Assembly (NCBI GenBank): GCA_016213865.1
Contig: JACQZL010000396.1
Location: 1 to 12,050, forward strand
Origin: Candidatus Rifleibacteriota bacterium
GTDB taxonomy: Bacteria > UBP17 > UBA6191 > JACPRK01
DNA length: 12,050 bases
Direction of reading: 5' to 3'
The translations under genes were made by a program, and so were the position numbers. This document shows positions 6,369-12,050 of this stretch, in pieces; positions within the stretch are counted from its first letter, which is position 1; every line of letters starts with the position of its first letter. The notes beneath the pieces were generated by a model that was not told the DNA's origin, made no database searches, and saw only the letters and a list, made by a program, of their open reading frames with translations.

Positions 6369-8090
6369 TTGAATCGCGCCTCGACCGTCAGGTGGTTTCG
6401 GGCCATCGGCATTTCCGTTCTCCTCGCTCTGTTCTCGTGCAGTCAGCTCCGGGCCCAGGCAGCGTTCGAGGCGCTGTCCCGGGCAACGAAGGGCCTCCCG
6501 GAACTCCCGTCCGAGGGTCCCGTCGGCGACTGGGTCGCGGATCGCGAGCAGGCCATGCTCGCCCTGTTGCCCGGGTTCCGGGGTTTCGAGCAGGCCCTGG
6601 ACAAGGAGATCTCGCTATCGTCCGTCCGGATGACCCGAGACATGCTCATGCGCAGCTCGATCTTCGCCGAGCCCCTCAATGTGCCTGGCCAGCCGGCGGC
6701 CCCTTTCCGCGAGGCGAGGAAGGTGGCTTCCCTGGCTCTGTTCTGTGGCTGGCTGCGGCAGGCCCACGGCGAGCCGCTCACGGCGATCCGTCGAGACCTG
6801 CAGGCCCTGCGGGTAGGGATGGAACTGCTGCGCTCCTCCACGATGCTCATCGAAGCGATGACGGCCGTCGGCATCGAACGGTCGGCCTGGGAGTCGCTCG
6901 GCAACAAGCTGATGGAGGGGGGGCTCGATTCCGAGCAGATGCGGCGGGTTTCCCTCGCGATCCAGGAACTGCGCATGGCCTGGGACTTCCGCGCCGAACT
7001 CGTCAAGGCGCTCGACCGCAGTTCAGAGACTGTGGAATGGATGGTCCGGGGCACGGTGGGAAAGGTGTCGGGGGGAAGCGGCAAGGCCGAGGAGGCGATC
7101 CGGCTCATGCACGAGTACGACGCCGGGGTGCGTGACTGCCTGAAGCAAGAGGCGAGACTCATCGACGGCTGCGTCCGGCTCCACGTCAAGACCTTCCTGG
7201 CGGCTGGTCACGAGAAACGGAACTCCGCGCTCGCCACGTGCCTGGCCAACTACGGCGACATCGGCGCCCGGGTCGCCGAGACTCTCGCGATGCGCGACCT
7301 GGTCACGGCGGCTTCGATGCTGGCCGAGTTCCGCGCCGTCAACGGCCGTCCGCCCCGCGACAGCAACGAGATCAAGGGTCTGACCCTCGACCCTCTGTCG
7401 CGCACCCGGACACGCTCGATCATCCGGCCGGACGTCCAGATCCTGGGCATGTCAGGCAACGACAGGGATTTCGACGATTACGACCCGGCGCGTGACCTGG
7501 TGCTGGCGCCACGCGCGCTGCGCAGCAAGTTCAGGGCGCTGGCGGCCTACGTCAAGCCGCTCAACTACCGGGAAGCTCTGGTCTTCGAGTGTCACGACGA
7601 CAGCTCGCGTTCGACCGTCTCCCGGCCATGCGACCTCGCTCGCCTCGAGCTGGACAACGGTCTCTCGCAGTTGCGGTCCAGGCACGGGCTGCAGCCCGCC
7701 TGCGATATCCGGTCGGTACAGTCCTTCCTCGTGGCAAACGGCTTCATGCAGACGCGAGTGGAGTGCAAGGACGGAGGCGTCCTGAGCTGGCAGAACGAGA
7801 CTGTCAGGTGCAGTTGCACCGCCCCTCCGGCGCCCGCGAGGCCCGAGCCGCCGGTCCCCGCCACCGTTTCGGCCTGGGGAACGGCGAGTTGCACGCAGAG
7901 CCAGGCCACGCTGGGAAGGGCCCTGGACATGTTCAACCTCGATCACAACAGCGGCCTCACTGACCTCTCGGAGTCGATGCAGGCGCAGATGATCGCCGGC
8001 GGTTATCTGCAGGCCGGCTGCAGGTGCCCGGACGGCGGCACCTATGCGCTCGAGAAGAGGCGCGTGCGCTGCTCCAAGCACCCGGAGTGA
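6369..8090 (+). CDS. Exported protein with two pilin-type cysteine modules at its C-terminus
   Basis: 573 residues starting at TTG with a strong ribosome site. Residues 1-31 form a signal peptide: basic start (R3, R8, R11), hydrophobic core ISVLLALF, likely cleavage after AQA (29-31). C24 sits in LFSC, a poor lipobox. The central part (about 60-310) is helical and unrecognised. Residues 315-375 (LAEFRAVNGRPPRDSNEI, then DPLS and ILGMSGNDRDFDDYDP) resemble the A-x-Y/F-R-x-x-x-G-x-x-P ... DP-x-S ... SxG-N-x-x-DD pattern of GspG-like pseudopilins and related secreted proteins. Two tandem modules close the protein. One runs about 421-483 (C421, C445, then ECKDGG and RCSC). The other runs about 508-572 (CTQSQATLGRALDMFNLDH, then GGYL, CRCPDGGTYAL and RCSKH). 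They follow the layout C-x-N/Q-x-x-L ... L-x-x-x-G-Y-L ... C-P-x-G-G-x-Y ... C-S-x-H found at the ends of some pilin-like proteins; a Pro-rich linker (485-498) separates them. No N-terminal pilin cleavage site is present, so it is not itself a pilin. Function unknown; extracytoplasmic. Confidence 0.8.
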   Translation: MNRASTVRWFRAIGISVLLALFSCSQLRAQAAFEALSRATKGLPELPSEGPVGDWVADREQAMLALLPGFRGFEQALDKEISLSSVRMTRDMLMRSSIFAEPLNVPGQPAAPFREARKVASLALFCGWLRQAHGEPLTAIRRDLQALRVGMELLRSSTMLIEAMTAVGIERSAWESLGNKLMEGGLDSEQMRRVSLAIQELRMAWDFRAELVKALDRSSETVEWMVRGTVGKVSGGSGKAEEAIRLMHEYDAGVRDCLKQEARLIDGCVRLHVKTFLAAGHEKRNSALATCLANYGDIGARVAETLAMRDLVTAASMLAEFRAVNGRPPRDSNEIKGLTLDPLSRTRTRSIIRPDVQILGMSGNDRDFDDYDPARDLVLAPRALRSKFRALAAYVKPLNYREALVFECHDDSSRSTVSRPCDLARLELDNGLSQLRSRHGLQPACDIRSVQSFLVANGFMQTRVECKDGGVLSWQNETVRCSCTAPPAPARPEPPVPATVSAWGTASCTQSQATLGRALDMFNLDHNSGLTDLSESMQAQMIAGGYLQAGCRCPDGGTYALEKRRVRCSKHPE

Positions 8091-8093
8091 ACT

Positions 8094-8112
8094 CCTGACG
8101 GTGCCCGTCAGG
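8094..8112 (+). terminator. Hairpin just after the exported-protein gene
   Basis: CCTGACGG (8094-8101), loop TGC, CCGTCAGG (8105-8112): a perfect 8-bp stem starting 3 nt after the stop. No U-run follows, so it could end transcription inefficiently or only protect the 3' end. Confidence 0.5.
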
Positions 8113-8288
8113 CAGACGTGGCAACGGTCACCCGGAGGATGCCGCATGCCCTCCCATGGGGAGGCCGACGGGCTGTCCGTTCACCTTGGGCCGGAACTGT
8201 GCCAGGCATTGGCGGCGCGTGATCGTTTGCGGGTTTGTCGAGAGTTCAACTCAGTCATCGCGCCTGAAGTCGAGGGTCGAGAATGCAG
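8113..8288. other. Intergenic stretch with one short hairpin
   Basis: No credible gene. A short inverted repeat, CCTCCC-ATG-GGGAGG (8150-8164), is present. Open frames crossing this stretch run through the tRNA and have no recognisable protein features. Confidence 0.4.
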
Positions 8289-8320
8289 GACCGGCCCGGG
8301 GTTTGCGCCACGGGCCGGTC
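8289..8320 (-). terminator. Strong hairpin downstream of tRNA-Asn
   Basis: A perfect 10-bp stem, GACCGGCCCG (8289-8298) with CGGGCCGGTC (8311-8320) and a 12-nt loop, begins 14 nt past the tRNA 3' end. It lacks a clear U-run on the minus strand. It may serve both the tRNA and, from the other side, the convergent exported-protein gene. Confidence 0.6.
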
Positions 8321-8333
8321 TCGAGCTTCGATG

Positions 8334-8405
8334 CTCCTCGAGTAGGACTCGAACCTACAACCTACCGGTTAACAGCCGGTTGCTCTACCATTGAGCTATC
8401 GAGGA
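8334..8405 (-). tRNA. tRNA-Asn (anticodon GTT)
   Basis: The minus strand folds into a full cloverleaf of 72 nt. The acceptor is TCCTCGA/TCGAGGA (7 bp, perfect). The D stem is GCTC/GAGC with loop AATGGTA. The anticodon stem is ACCGG/CCGGT with loop CTGTTAA, anticodon GTT. The variable loop is AGGTT. The T stem is GTAGG/CCTAC with loop TTCGAGT. The discriminator is G and CCA is not encoded. The arms closely resemble bacterial tRNA-Asn. It reads Asn codons AAC/AAU. Confidence 0.97.
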
Positions 8406-8419
8406 AGGCTCGGGCGGGA

Positions 8420-8448
8420 AGGGTATCATCGCCGTGCTCCGGAAGCAA
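8420..8448 (-). promoter_or_regulatory. Possible promoter of tRNA-Asn
   Basis: TTGCTT (8448-8443) and TACCCT (8425-8420) on the minus strand are separated by 17 nt and end 14 nt before the tRNA 5' end. Spacing fits sigma70, but each box matches consensus at only about half its positions. Confidence 0.3.
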
Positions 8449-8456
8449 GCGAAATC

Positions 8457-8653
8457 GGGCGTCCCGCGGGGGATCGGCAAAGTCCCTTTCACCGCGGAGC
8501 GGCGAAGGACGCGGAAGCTCACAGAGAGTCCCGTTCCAACCAGGCCCAAGTGAGGCTCAGTGTCCTCCGCTTCTGTGGTGAACAGGAGGTATCGATATCG
8601 GAGCGATGCGGTTTCTCGAAGACTTCGCCGGGACCTTGGGCGTCCCGCGGGGG
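8457..8653. repeat. 16-nt direct repeat pair in the intergenic region
   Basis: GGGCGTCCCGCGGGGG occurs at 8457-8472 and again at 8638-8653, both in the gene-free stretch between the tRNA and the SRPBCC gene. Each copy contains CCCGCGGG, an 8-bp palindrome. The sequence between and around them (8406-8669) shows no gene that I can support. Confidence 0.5.
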
Positions 8654-8669
8654 CTTGCTCGCACCTGCC

Positions 8670-9185
8670 CTACTTCGCCGCCTCCAGGAACTCCTTGAGC
8701 TTCTCTTCGCTGCCCTCGAGCGCCGTCGCCACCGCCTTGCGGGCCGCCAGGTTGTAGACCCCGCCCAGCGCGCCCGGTGCGTCGAGATTGACCGAGACAG
8801 TCGCCGCCGTCTGACCTCCCCCGGAGGCCGCGAGAGCCAGCTCCAGTCTGCCCACTCGGCGGCCACGGAAGCTCAGCCCGCACGCCAGATGCTCGGGCGG
8901 CTGCCAGGCGGTCACCTCGGCCTCGGCCGGGCCGTACTCGGTCTCGAGAGTGAATCGATAGCCCTCGCCCAGCTTCTGGTCCTTCGGTAGTTCGACCGAC
9001 TTCACTCCGATCCCCATGCCGGGCAGTTGCTCGAGCGCCGTCATCCTGGCAAAGACCTCCTCGGGCTTCTGGGACACCTCGACGACTCGCTTGACCTGCT
9101 GCTCGCCCGCCATCGTGCCCACGACCAGCAACGCCGCCACACCCAGCACCAGCAGTGCACCGAACCCGATCAGGACCTTCTTCAT
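8670..9185 (-). CDS. Membrane-anchored SRPBCC-domain protein
   Basis: 171 residues from ATG 9185, selected over an upstream in-frame extension because GAGGAG (9193-9198) sits 7 nt before it and because MKKVLIGFGALLVLGVAALLVVG forms an immediate N-terminal membrane helix (residues 3-23). The rest fits the START/Bet v1-like (polyketide cyclase/dehydrase) fold: KRVVEVSQKPEEVFARMTAL at its first strand and helix, a glycine-rich GEGYRFTLE turn, repeated beta strands, and a long C-terminal helix (NLAARKAVATALEGSEEKL). These domains bind hydrophobic ligands in a cavity; the ligand here is unknown. It begins 4 nt after the stop of the desulfidase-like gene and appears to be last in the hemL transcription unit. 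It could be anchored at either membrane face; a single uncleaved helix is the simplest reading. Confidence 0.8.
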   Translation of the reverse strand: MKKVLIGFGALLVLGVAALLVVGTMAGEQQVKRVVEVSQKPEEVFARMTALEQLPGMGIGVKSVELPKDQKLGEGYRFTLETEYGPAEAEVTAWQPPEHLACGLSFRGRRVGRLELALAASGGGQTAATVSVNLDAPGALGGVYNLAARKAVATALEGSEEKLKEFLEAAK

Positions 9186-9189
9186 CGTT

Positions 9190-9735
9190 TCACTCCTCAG
9201 GCAGCAGCCCGTCCAGCACGCGCAGCCAGTCGGACGGCCCCTCGTAGGCCGCGCGCCGCGGCAGGCCAATGTACGGGACCCTCAGCCCGGCGGCCGCCAG
9301 CGTTCGCACCAGCTCGACCGTGTAGAGCCCCGGTTCGGCCACCTTCATCTCCCCGCCGGCCGCGCCACGGGTCGTCAGCGCCACCCCGCAGGAAGGGCTG
9401 CCCTCGACGCCCACGATTCCCAGCACCCGGTGCCCCGCCTCCGCGAGTTGCCTCACCAGCCGCACGACGCCGGCTCCGAGTTCGCGGCAGAGCGCCTCGA
9501 AATCGGGCACCTCGTAGCCCTCCCTCGTGCGAGGGGTTCGCTCCGCCCCGGCGTAGCAGAACTCCGGGCAGGGCATCTGGGCCAGCGCCACGTCGTGGGC
9601 CAGCGCCCACTCCAGCAGCGTCCGAGAGGCTTCGCGATTGGATTGCAGCCCGCGCACCACCGTCAGCGGATTCAGGATGCAGTGGCTGACCACGAGCAAC
9701 CGGCCCGGTCTGGCGCCGCAGGCCGCGACCGTCAC
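9190..9735 (-). CDS. TudS/DUF523-related putative desulfidase
   Basis: 181 residues. Three cysteines sit in the positions typical of the DUF523/TudS group: VVSHCILN (C19), MPCPEF (C56, C-P-E motif) and [10 protein letters not shown] (C116, SPSCG motif). In characterised TudS proteins three such cysteines hold a [4Fe-4S] cluster that removes sulfur from thiouracil-like bases; the subgroup with H-C-x-L-N near the N-terminus is uncharacterised, so the substrate here is unknown. Other conserved-looking points are R69-T-R (PRTREGY), the [13 protein letters not shown] stretch and the glycine-rich [12 protein letters not shown] strand. The GTG start at 9735 overlaps the hemL stop by 4 nt (GTGA); there is no strong ribosome site, which fits coupled translation. 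The next gene begins 4 nt after its stop. The family placement is fairly secure, the activity is not. Confidence 0.8.
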   Translation of the reverse strand: MTVAACGARPGRLLVVSHCILNPLTVVRGLQSNREASRTLLEWALAHDVALAQMPCPEFCYAGAERTPRTREGYEVPDFEALCRELGAGVVRLVRQLAEAGHRVLGIVGVEGSPSCGVALTTRGAAGGEMKVAEPGLYTVELVRTLAAAGLRVPYIGLPRRAAYEGPSDWLRVLDGLLPEE

Positions 9736-11024
9736 TTCGCGGCCGCCTTCCTGAGCGCCTTGCCGTGGGCCTCCACCGTCCGGGCGATCTCGTCCTCGCC
9801 GTGGGCCAGGCTCACGAACCAGGCCTCGAACTGGCTTGGGGGCAGGTAGACGCCCTGCTCGAGCATCGCGTGGAAGTAACGTCCGAAGAACGACGTATCG
9901 CTCGAGCGCGCGGTCTCCATGTTCCTCACCGGGATCGCGCAGAAGAACACCGTCAGCATCGAACCCACCCGCTGGACCTGCACCGTCACGCCGGCCTTGC
10001 GCGCCTCCTCCGCGAGGCCCGCGGCGAGCCTGGCCGAGGTCGTCTCGAGCCGCTCGTCGGTGCCGGGTTTGGCCAGCTCGCGGAGCGCGGCCGAGCCGGC
10101 CGCCATGGTCAGCGGGGTGCCCGACAGCGTGCCGGCCTGGTAGACCGGCCCGAGCGGCGCCACCCAGCCCATCAGGTCCTTGCGGCCGCCGTAGGCTCCG
10201 ACCGGCAGGCCTCCGCCGATGATCTTGCCCAGGCAGGTCAGATCCGGGTGGATGCCGTAGCGAAGTTGCGCCCCGCCCCAGGCCACCCGGTAGCCGGTCA
10301 TCACCTCGTCGAAGATCAGCAGCGCCCCGTACAGGGTCGTCAGCTCCCGCAGTCCCTGCAGGAACCCTTCGTCCGGCGCCACCACGCCCATGTTCCCGGC
10401 CACCGGCTCCACGATGACGCAGGCGATGTCCGAGCCCTCGCTCGCCATCATCTCGCGCACGCCTTCGAGGTCGTTGTACTCCACCGTCAAGGTCCCCGAG
10501 GCGGTCTTGGGGGTCACGCCGGCGCTGTCCGGCACGCCGAAGGTGGCCGCGCCGCTGCCCGCCTTGACCAGCAGGCTGTCGGCGTGACCGTGGTAGCAGC
10601 CGTTGAACTTGAGCACCTTCTCGCGGCCCGTCACCCCTCGCGCCAGCCGGATGGCCGACATCGTCGCCTCGGTGCCGCTGTTGACCATCCGCACCATCTC
10701 GATGGAGGGGAGGCTGTCCCGGATGCGCTCCGCCAGCTCGATCTCGGCCGGCGTCGACGTCCCGAAGCTCGTGCCTCGCGCCGCGGCCGCCAGGATCGCC
10801 GCCTGCACGGCCGGATGGCAGTGGCCCAGCACCAGCGGCCCCCAGGAGCCCACGTAGTCGAGGTACGCCTTCCCCTCGACGTCGAACATCCGGGCGCCCT
10901 CACCGCGCTCCATGTAGACCGGCGTCCCACCGACGCCCTTGAACGCCCTGACCGGGCTGTTGACGCCGCCCGGCATCAGAGCCTGGGCCCGCTTCAAGAG
11001 TTCCGCAGAAGTGCTGCCAGCCAT
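9732..11024 (-). CDS. hemL: Glutamate-1-semialdehyde 2,1-aminomutase
   Basis: 430 residues; a PLP enzyme that converts glutamate-1-semialdehyde to 5-aminolevulinate in the tRNA-Glu (C5) route to heme and other tetrapyrroles (family knowledge). Visible landmarks: [11 protein letters not shown] (18-28) and [14 protein letters not shown] (55-68) at the N-terminus, [15 protein letters not shown] (115-129), CYHGH (143-147), VEPVAGNMG (205-213), the PLP aspartate in [10 protein letters not shown] (D239), the PLP Schiff-base lysine in [16 protein letters not shown] (K267), and [11 protein letters not shown]. Length is normal. Two adjacent ATGs are possible: GGAGG (11029-11033) is 1 nt from the first (11027) and 4 nt from the second (11024), so I prefer the second, whose A is shared with the last base of the upstream gene's TGA. 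A longer open frame reaches 11405 but overlaps the membrane-protein gene and has no homologous look. No other heme gene is present. Confidence 0.96.
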   Translation of the reverse strand: MAGSTSAELLKRAQALMPGGVNSPVRAFKGVGGTPVYMERGEGARMFDVEGKAYLDYVGSWGPLVLGHCHPAVQAAILAAAARGTSFGTSTPAEIELAERIRDSLPSIEMVRMVNSGTEATMSAIRLARGVTGREKVLKFNGCYHGHADSLLVKAGSGAATFGVPDSAGVTPKTASGTLTVEYNDLEGVREMMASEGSDIACVIVEPVAGNMGVVAPDEGFLQGLRELTTLYGALLIFDEVMTGYRVAWGGAQLRYGIHPDLTCLGKIIGGGLPVGAYGGRKDLMGWVAPLGPVYQAGTLSGTPLTMAAGSAALRELAKPGTDERLETTSARLAAGLAEEARKAGVTVQVQRVGSMLTVFFCAIPVRNMETARSSDTSFFGRYFHAMLEQGVYLPPSQFEAWFVSLAHGEDEIARTVEAHGKALRKAAAK

Positions 11025-11359
11025 CATTCCTCCGTGTGGTGTTCGTCGGGCTCCTCGGCTGCCGGGTGGTGAACCGCGGCCGAGACGGCTCCGAGAATCA
11101 GGTAAAGTCCTCCGAGTTGCAGCAATGCCCTGCGCCTGTCGGTCGCCAGCGCCTCGTGCACCGAGGCGGTGAGCTTGAGACTCCGATACTCCGCGTGGAG
11201 CTGCCGGTACTGCGTGGTGGTCCACTCGCCCAGCACGACCGTCCCCAGCGCGGCCAGTCCCACGGCCGAGCCCAGAAGATAGTGCCCGTCCAGGATCTGG
11301 CCCAGGCCGGGAGCCATCACGTAGAGCAGTCGGTTGAAGAGGGAACGCAGGTGGTTCAT
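11024..11359 (-). CDS. Small membrane protein with PGxGQ motif
   Basis: 111 residues. The N-terminus has [17 protein letters not shown] (14-30), a P-G-x-G-Q-x-x-x-G-x-x-x-x-G pattern seen in TM2-like/DUF5683-like small membrane proteins. Two hydrophobic segments are predicted by eye, about 27-44 and 79-97, separated by a charged helical region; the C-terminus is acidic and His-rich. The stop overlaps the hemL start by one base (or by four if the first hemL ATG is used), so the two are probably cotranslated. The ribosome site before ATG 11359 is weak. Function unknown. Confidence 0.75.
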   Translation of the reverse strand: MNHLRSLFNRLLYVMAPGLGQILDGHYLLGSAVGLAALGTVVLGEWTTTQYRQLHAEYRSLKLTASVHEALATDRRRALLQLGGLYLILGAVSAAVHHPAAEEPDEHHTEE

Positions 11360-11408
11360 CGCCTAGCCTGCGGACCGTGACCGCAGGAACGGAGCCAGTG
11401 TACAACGG

Positions 11409-11423
11409 CCGCCACGCGGGCGG
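11409..11423 (-). terminator. Small hairpin right after the pseudopilin stop
   Basis: CCGCC-(5 nt)-GGCGG, a 5-bp stem directly after the TGA and without a U-run. At most it attenuates reading into the next genes. Weak. Confidence 0.2.
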
Positions 11424-12050
11424 TCAGTACTCCTGGTATCCCGAGGCCCGGCTCCGGACGTCGGCGAAGAACTGGTCCGAGATGTCTCGGTGCTGCTGGG
11501 TCTCCTCGTCGCCCTCGCCGCGCCCGACGTCGGTGCTGCCCGGTGGCGCCACCCACACCGAGCCGCTCTTCACCCAGACCGGCCGCTTCGTCGCCGCCGT
11601 CGTCGTGCTGAAGCTGGTCGCGCTTCGCAGCGACCACTCGATGATCTGCTCGGTCGGGGGCAGCGGTTCCCAGTCGGGCAGCTCCGTGAAGGGATCCACC
11701 GGCACCTCCTTGAGGAAGATGCGTCGCTTCGGCGGGAAGTGCCCGTCCGCCTGTCGCGGGCCCTGCACCAGTTCGCTCTGGTCGTCGACGTAGCTGCGCA
11801 AGCGGCCGTCGCCGGTCATCTCGGTCTGGATTCTAGGATAGCGGCCGGTCTCGAGCTTGAAGGCGGCGATGGCCCGTCTCACCTCGCGCAGCCGCTGCCT
11901 CAGCAGCTCCTCCTTCAGGTCCTGCACGTAGCGGTCGTACATCAGGTAGGCGGTCGGCAGGAGCACCAGCAGGATGACGATCGCCACCACCAGCTCCATC
12001 AGCGAGAAGCCGGTGCGAGGCTGGAGGCTTGGTGCGTGAGGCGTGAGGCG
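11424..12050 (-). CDS. Type II secretion/type IV pseudopilin-like protein, 5' end outside the window
   Basis: The last 208 codons are visible. An ATG at 11999 exists, but the frame is open to the window edge and encodes RTGFSLMELVVAIVILLVLL, a class III prepilin leader: cleavage between G and F, Glu at mature position 5, then a hydrophobic helix. The true start is therefore upstream of the window. After the helix comes YDRYVQDLKEELLRQRLREV, then RRAIAAFKLETGRYP, the GspG-type pattern of a long amphipathic helix ending in G-x-Y-P, and FLKEVPVDPFT, which matches the GspG L-x-x-x-P-x-D-P-W/F segment. The C-terminal half lacks an obvious Ca-binding SxGxDG loop and ends in GDEETQQHRDISDQF, so it is a divergent pseudopilin rather than classical GspG. 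It would be processed by a prepilin peptidase and assembled at the inner membrane. The downstream gene starts 64 nt after its stop. Confidence 0.85.
   Translation of the reverse strand, partial: RLTPHAPSLQPRTGFSLMELVVAIVILLVLLPTAYLMYDRYVQDLKEELLRQRLREVRRAIAAFKLETGRYPRIQTEMTGDGRLRSYVDDQSELVQGPRQADGHFPPKRRIFLKEVPVDPFTELPDWEPLPPTEQIIEWSLRSATSFSTTTAATKRPVWVKSGSVWVAPPGSTDVGRGEGDEETQQHRDISDQFFADVRSRASGYQEY
12034..12050. repeat. 7-nt tandem repeat GCGTGAG at the window edge
   Basis: GCGTGAG at 12034-12040 and 12041-12047, with GCG beginning a third unit at the edge. It lies inside the open frame upstream of the pseudopilin leader, and the array may extend beyond the window. Confidence 0.45.

Noticed and set aside
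8334..8405. tRNA-Asn as the attachment site of an integrated element carrying the primase-like cluster
   Set aside because: No integrase or recombinase is visible, and no second copy of the tRNA 3' end was found in the window; the longest match I noticed is about 8 nt near 4733.
8156..8581. A plus-strand open frame across the tRNA region
   Set aside because: It runs through the antisense of a complete tRNA and the hairpins, and has no recognisable protein features.
11025..11405. N-terminal extension of hemL to 557 residues
   Set aside because: The extension overlaps the small membrane-protein gene and is Arg/Gly-rich; the internal start gives a normal-length enzyme with a Shine-Dalgarno nearby.

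Overview
The window is GC-rich bacterial chromosome from an organism I cannot name. The GC content, frequent GTG/TTG starts, a pseudopilin-like gene and a secreted protein with cysteine-rich pilin-type modules would fit an Acidobacteriota-like or other deep-branching Gram-negative lineage, but this is inference. I see no integrase, transposase, phage gene, CRISPR array or origin.

Left block (1-5835, all minus strand; transcription runs from high to low coordinates). The first three genes form a tight cluster of primase-like proteins of the archaeo-eukaryotic primase (AEP) type. Gene A (5835-4258) is split by one in-frame TAA at 4543-4545. Gene B (4251-2914) starts 6 nt after A ends. Gene C (2912-2139) starts 1 nt after B's stop. 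A and B carry recognisable acidic, SGxH/TGKGYH and D-plus-[P-x-S-x-[HY]-x-K] motifs and share a C-terminal domain. C is shorter and looks degenerate at the first acidic motif. After 124 nt come glgA (glycogen synthase, 2014-509) and, 4 nt later, the N-terminal part of an M3-family oligoendopeptidase that runs off the left edge from a TTG start at 504.

Middle (5836-8669). A 533-nt gene-free divergent region separates the A-B-C cluster from a plus-strand gene (6369-8090) for a large exported protein. That protein ends in two cysteine-containing modules like those at the C-termini of pilin-type proteins. An 8-bp hairpin follows its stop. A minus-strand tRNA-Asn(GTT) lies at 8334-8405, with a strong 10-bp hairpin just downstream. 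The remainder of 8406-8669 has no gene.

Right block (8670-12050, all minus strand). In transcription order: a type II secretion/type IV pseudopilin-like protein (5' end outside the window), a small PGxGQ-motif membrane protein, hemL (glutamate-1-semialdehyde aminomutase), a TudS/DUF523-related putative desulfidase with three conserved cysteines, and a membrane-anchored SRPBCC-domain protein. The last four overlap or sit within 4 nt of each other, suggesting one transcription unit with translational coupling.

The most notable content is the compact run of three different AEP-like primase proteins, one interrupted by a single stop codon, with no helicase, nuclease or integrase beside it.
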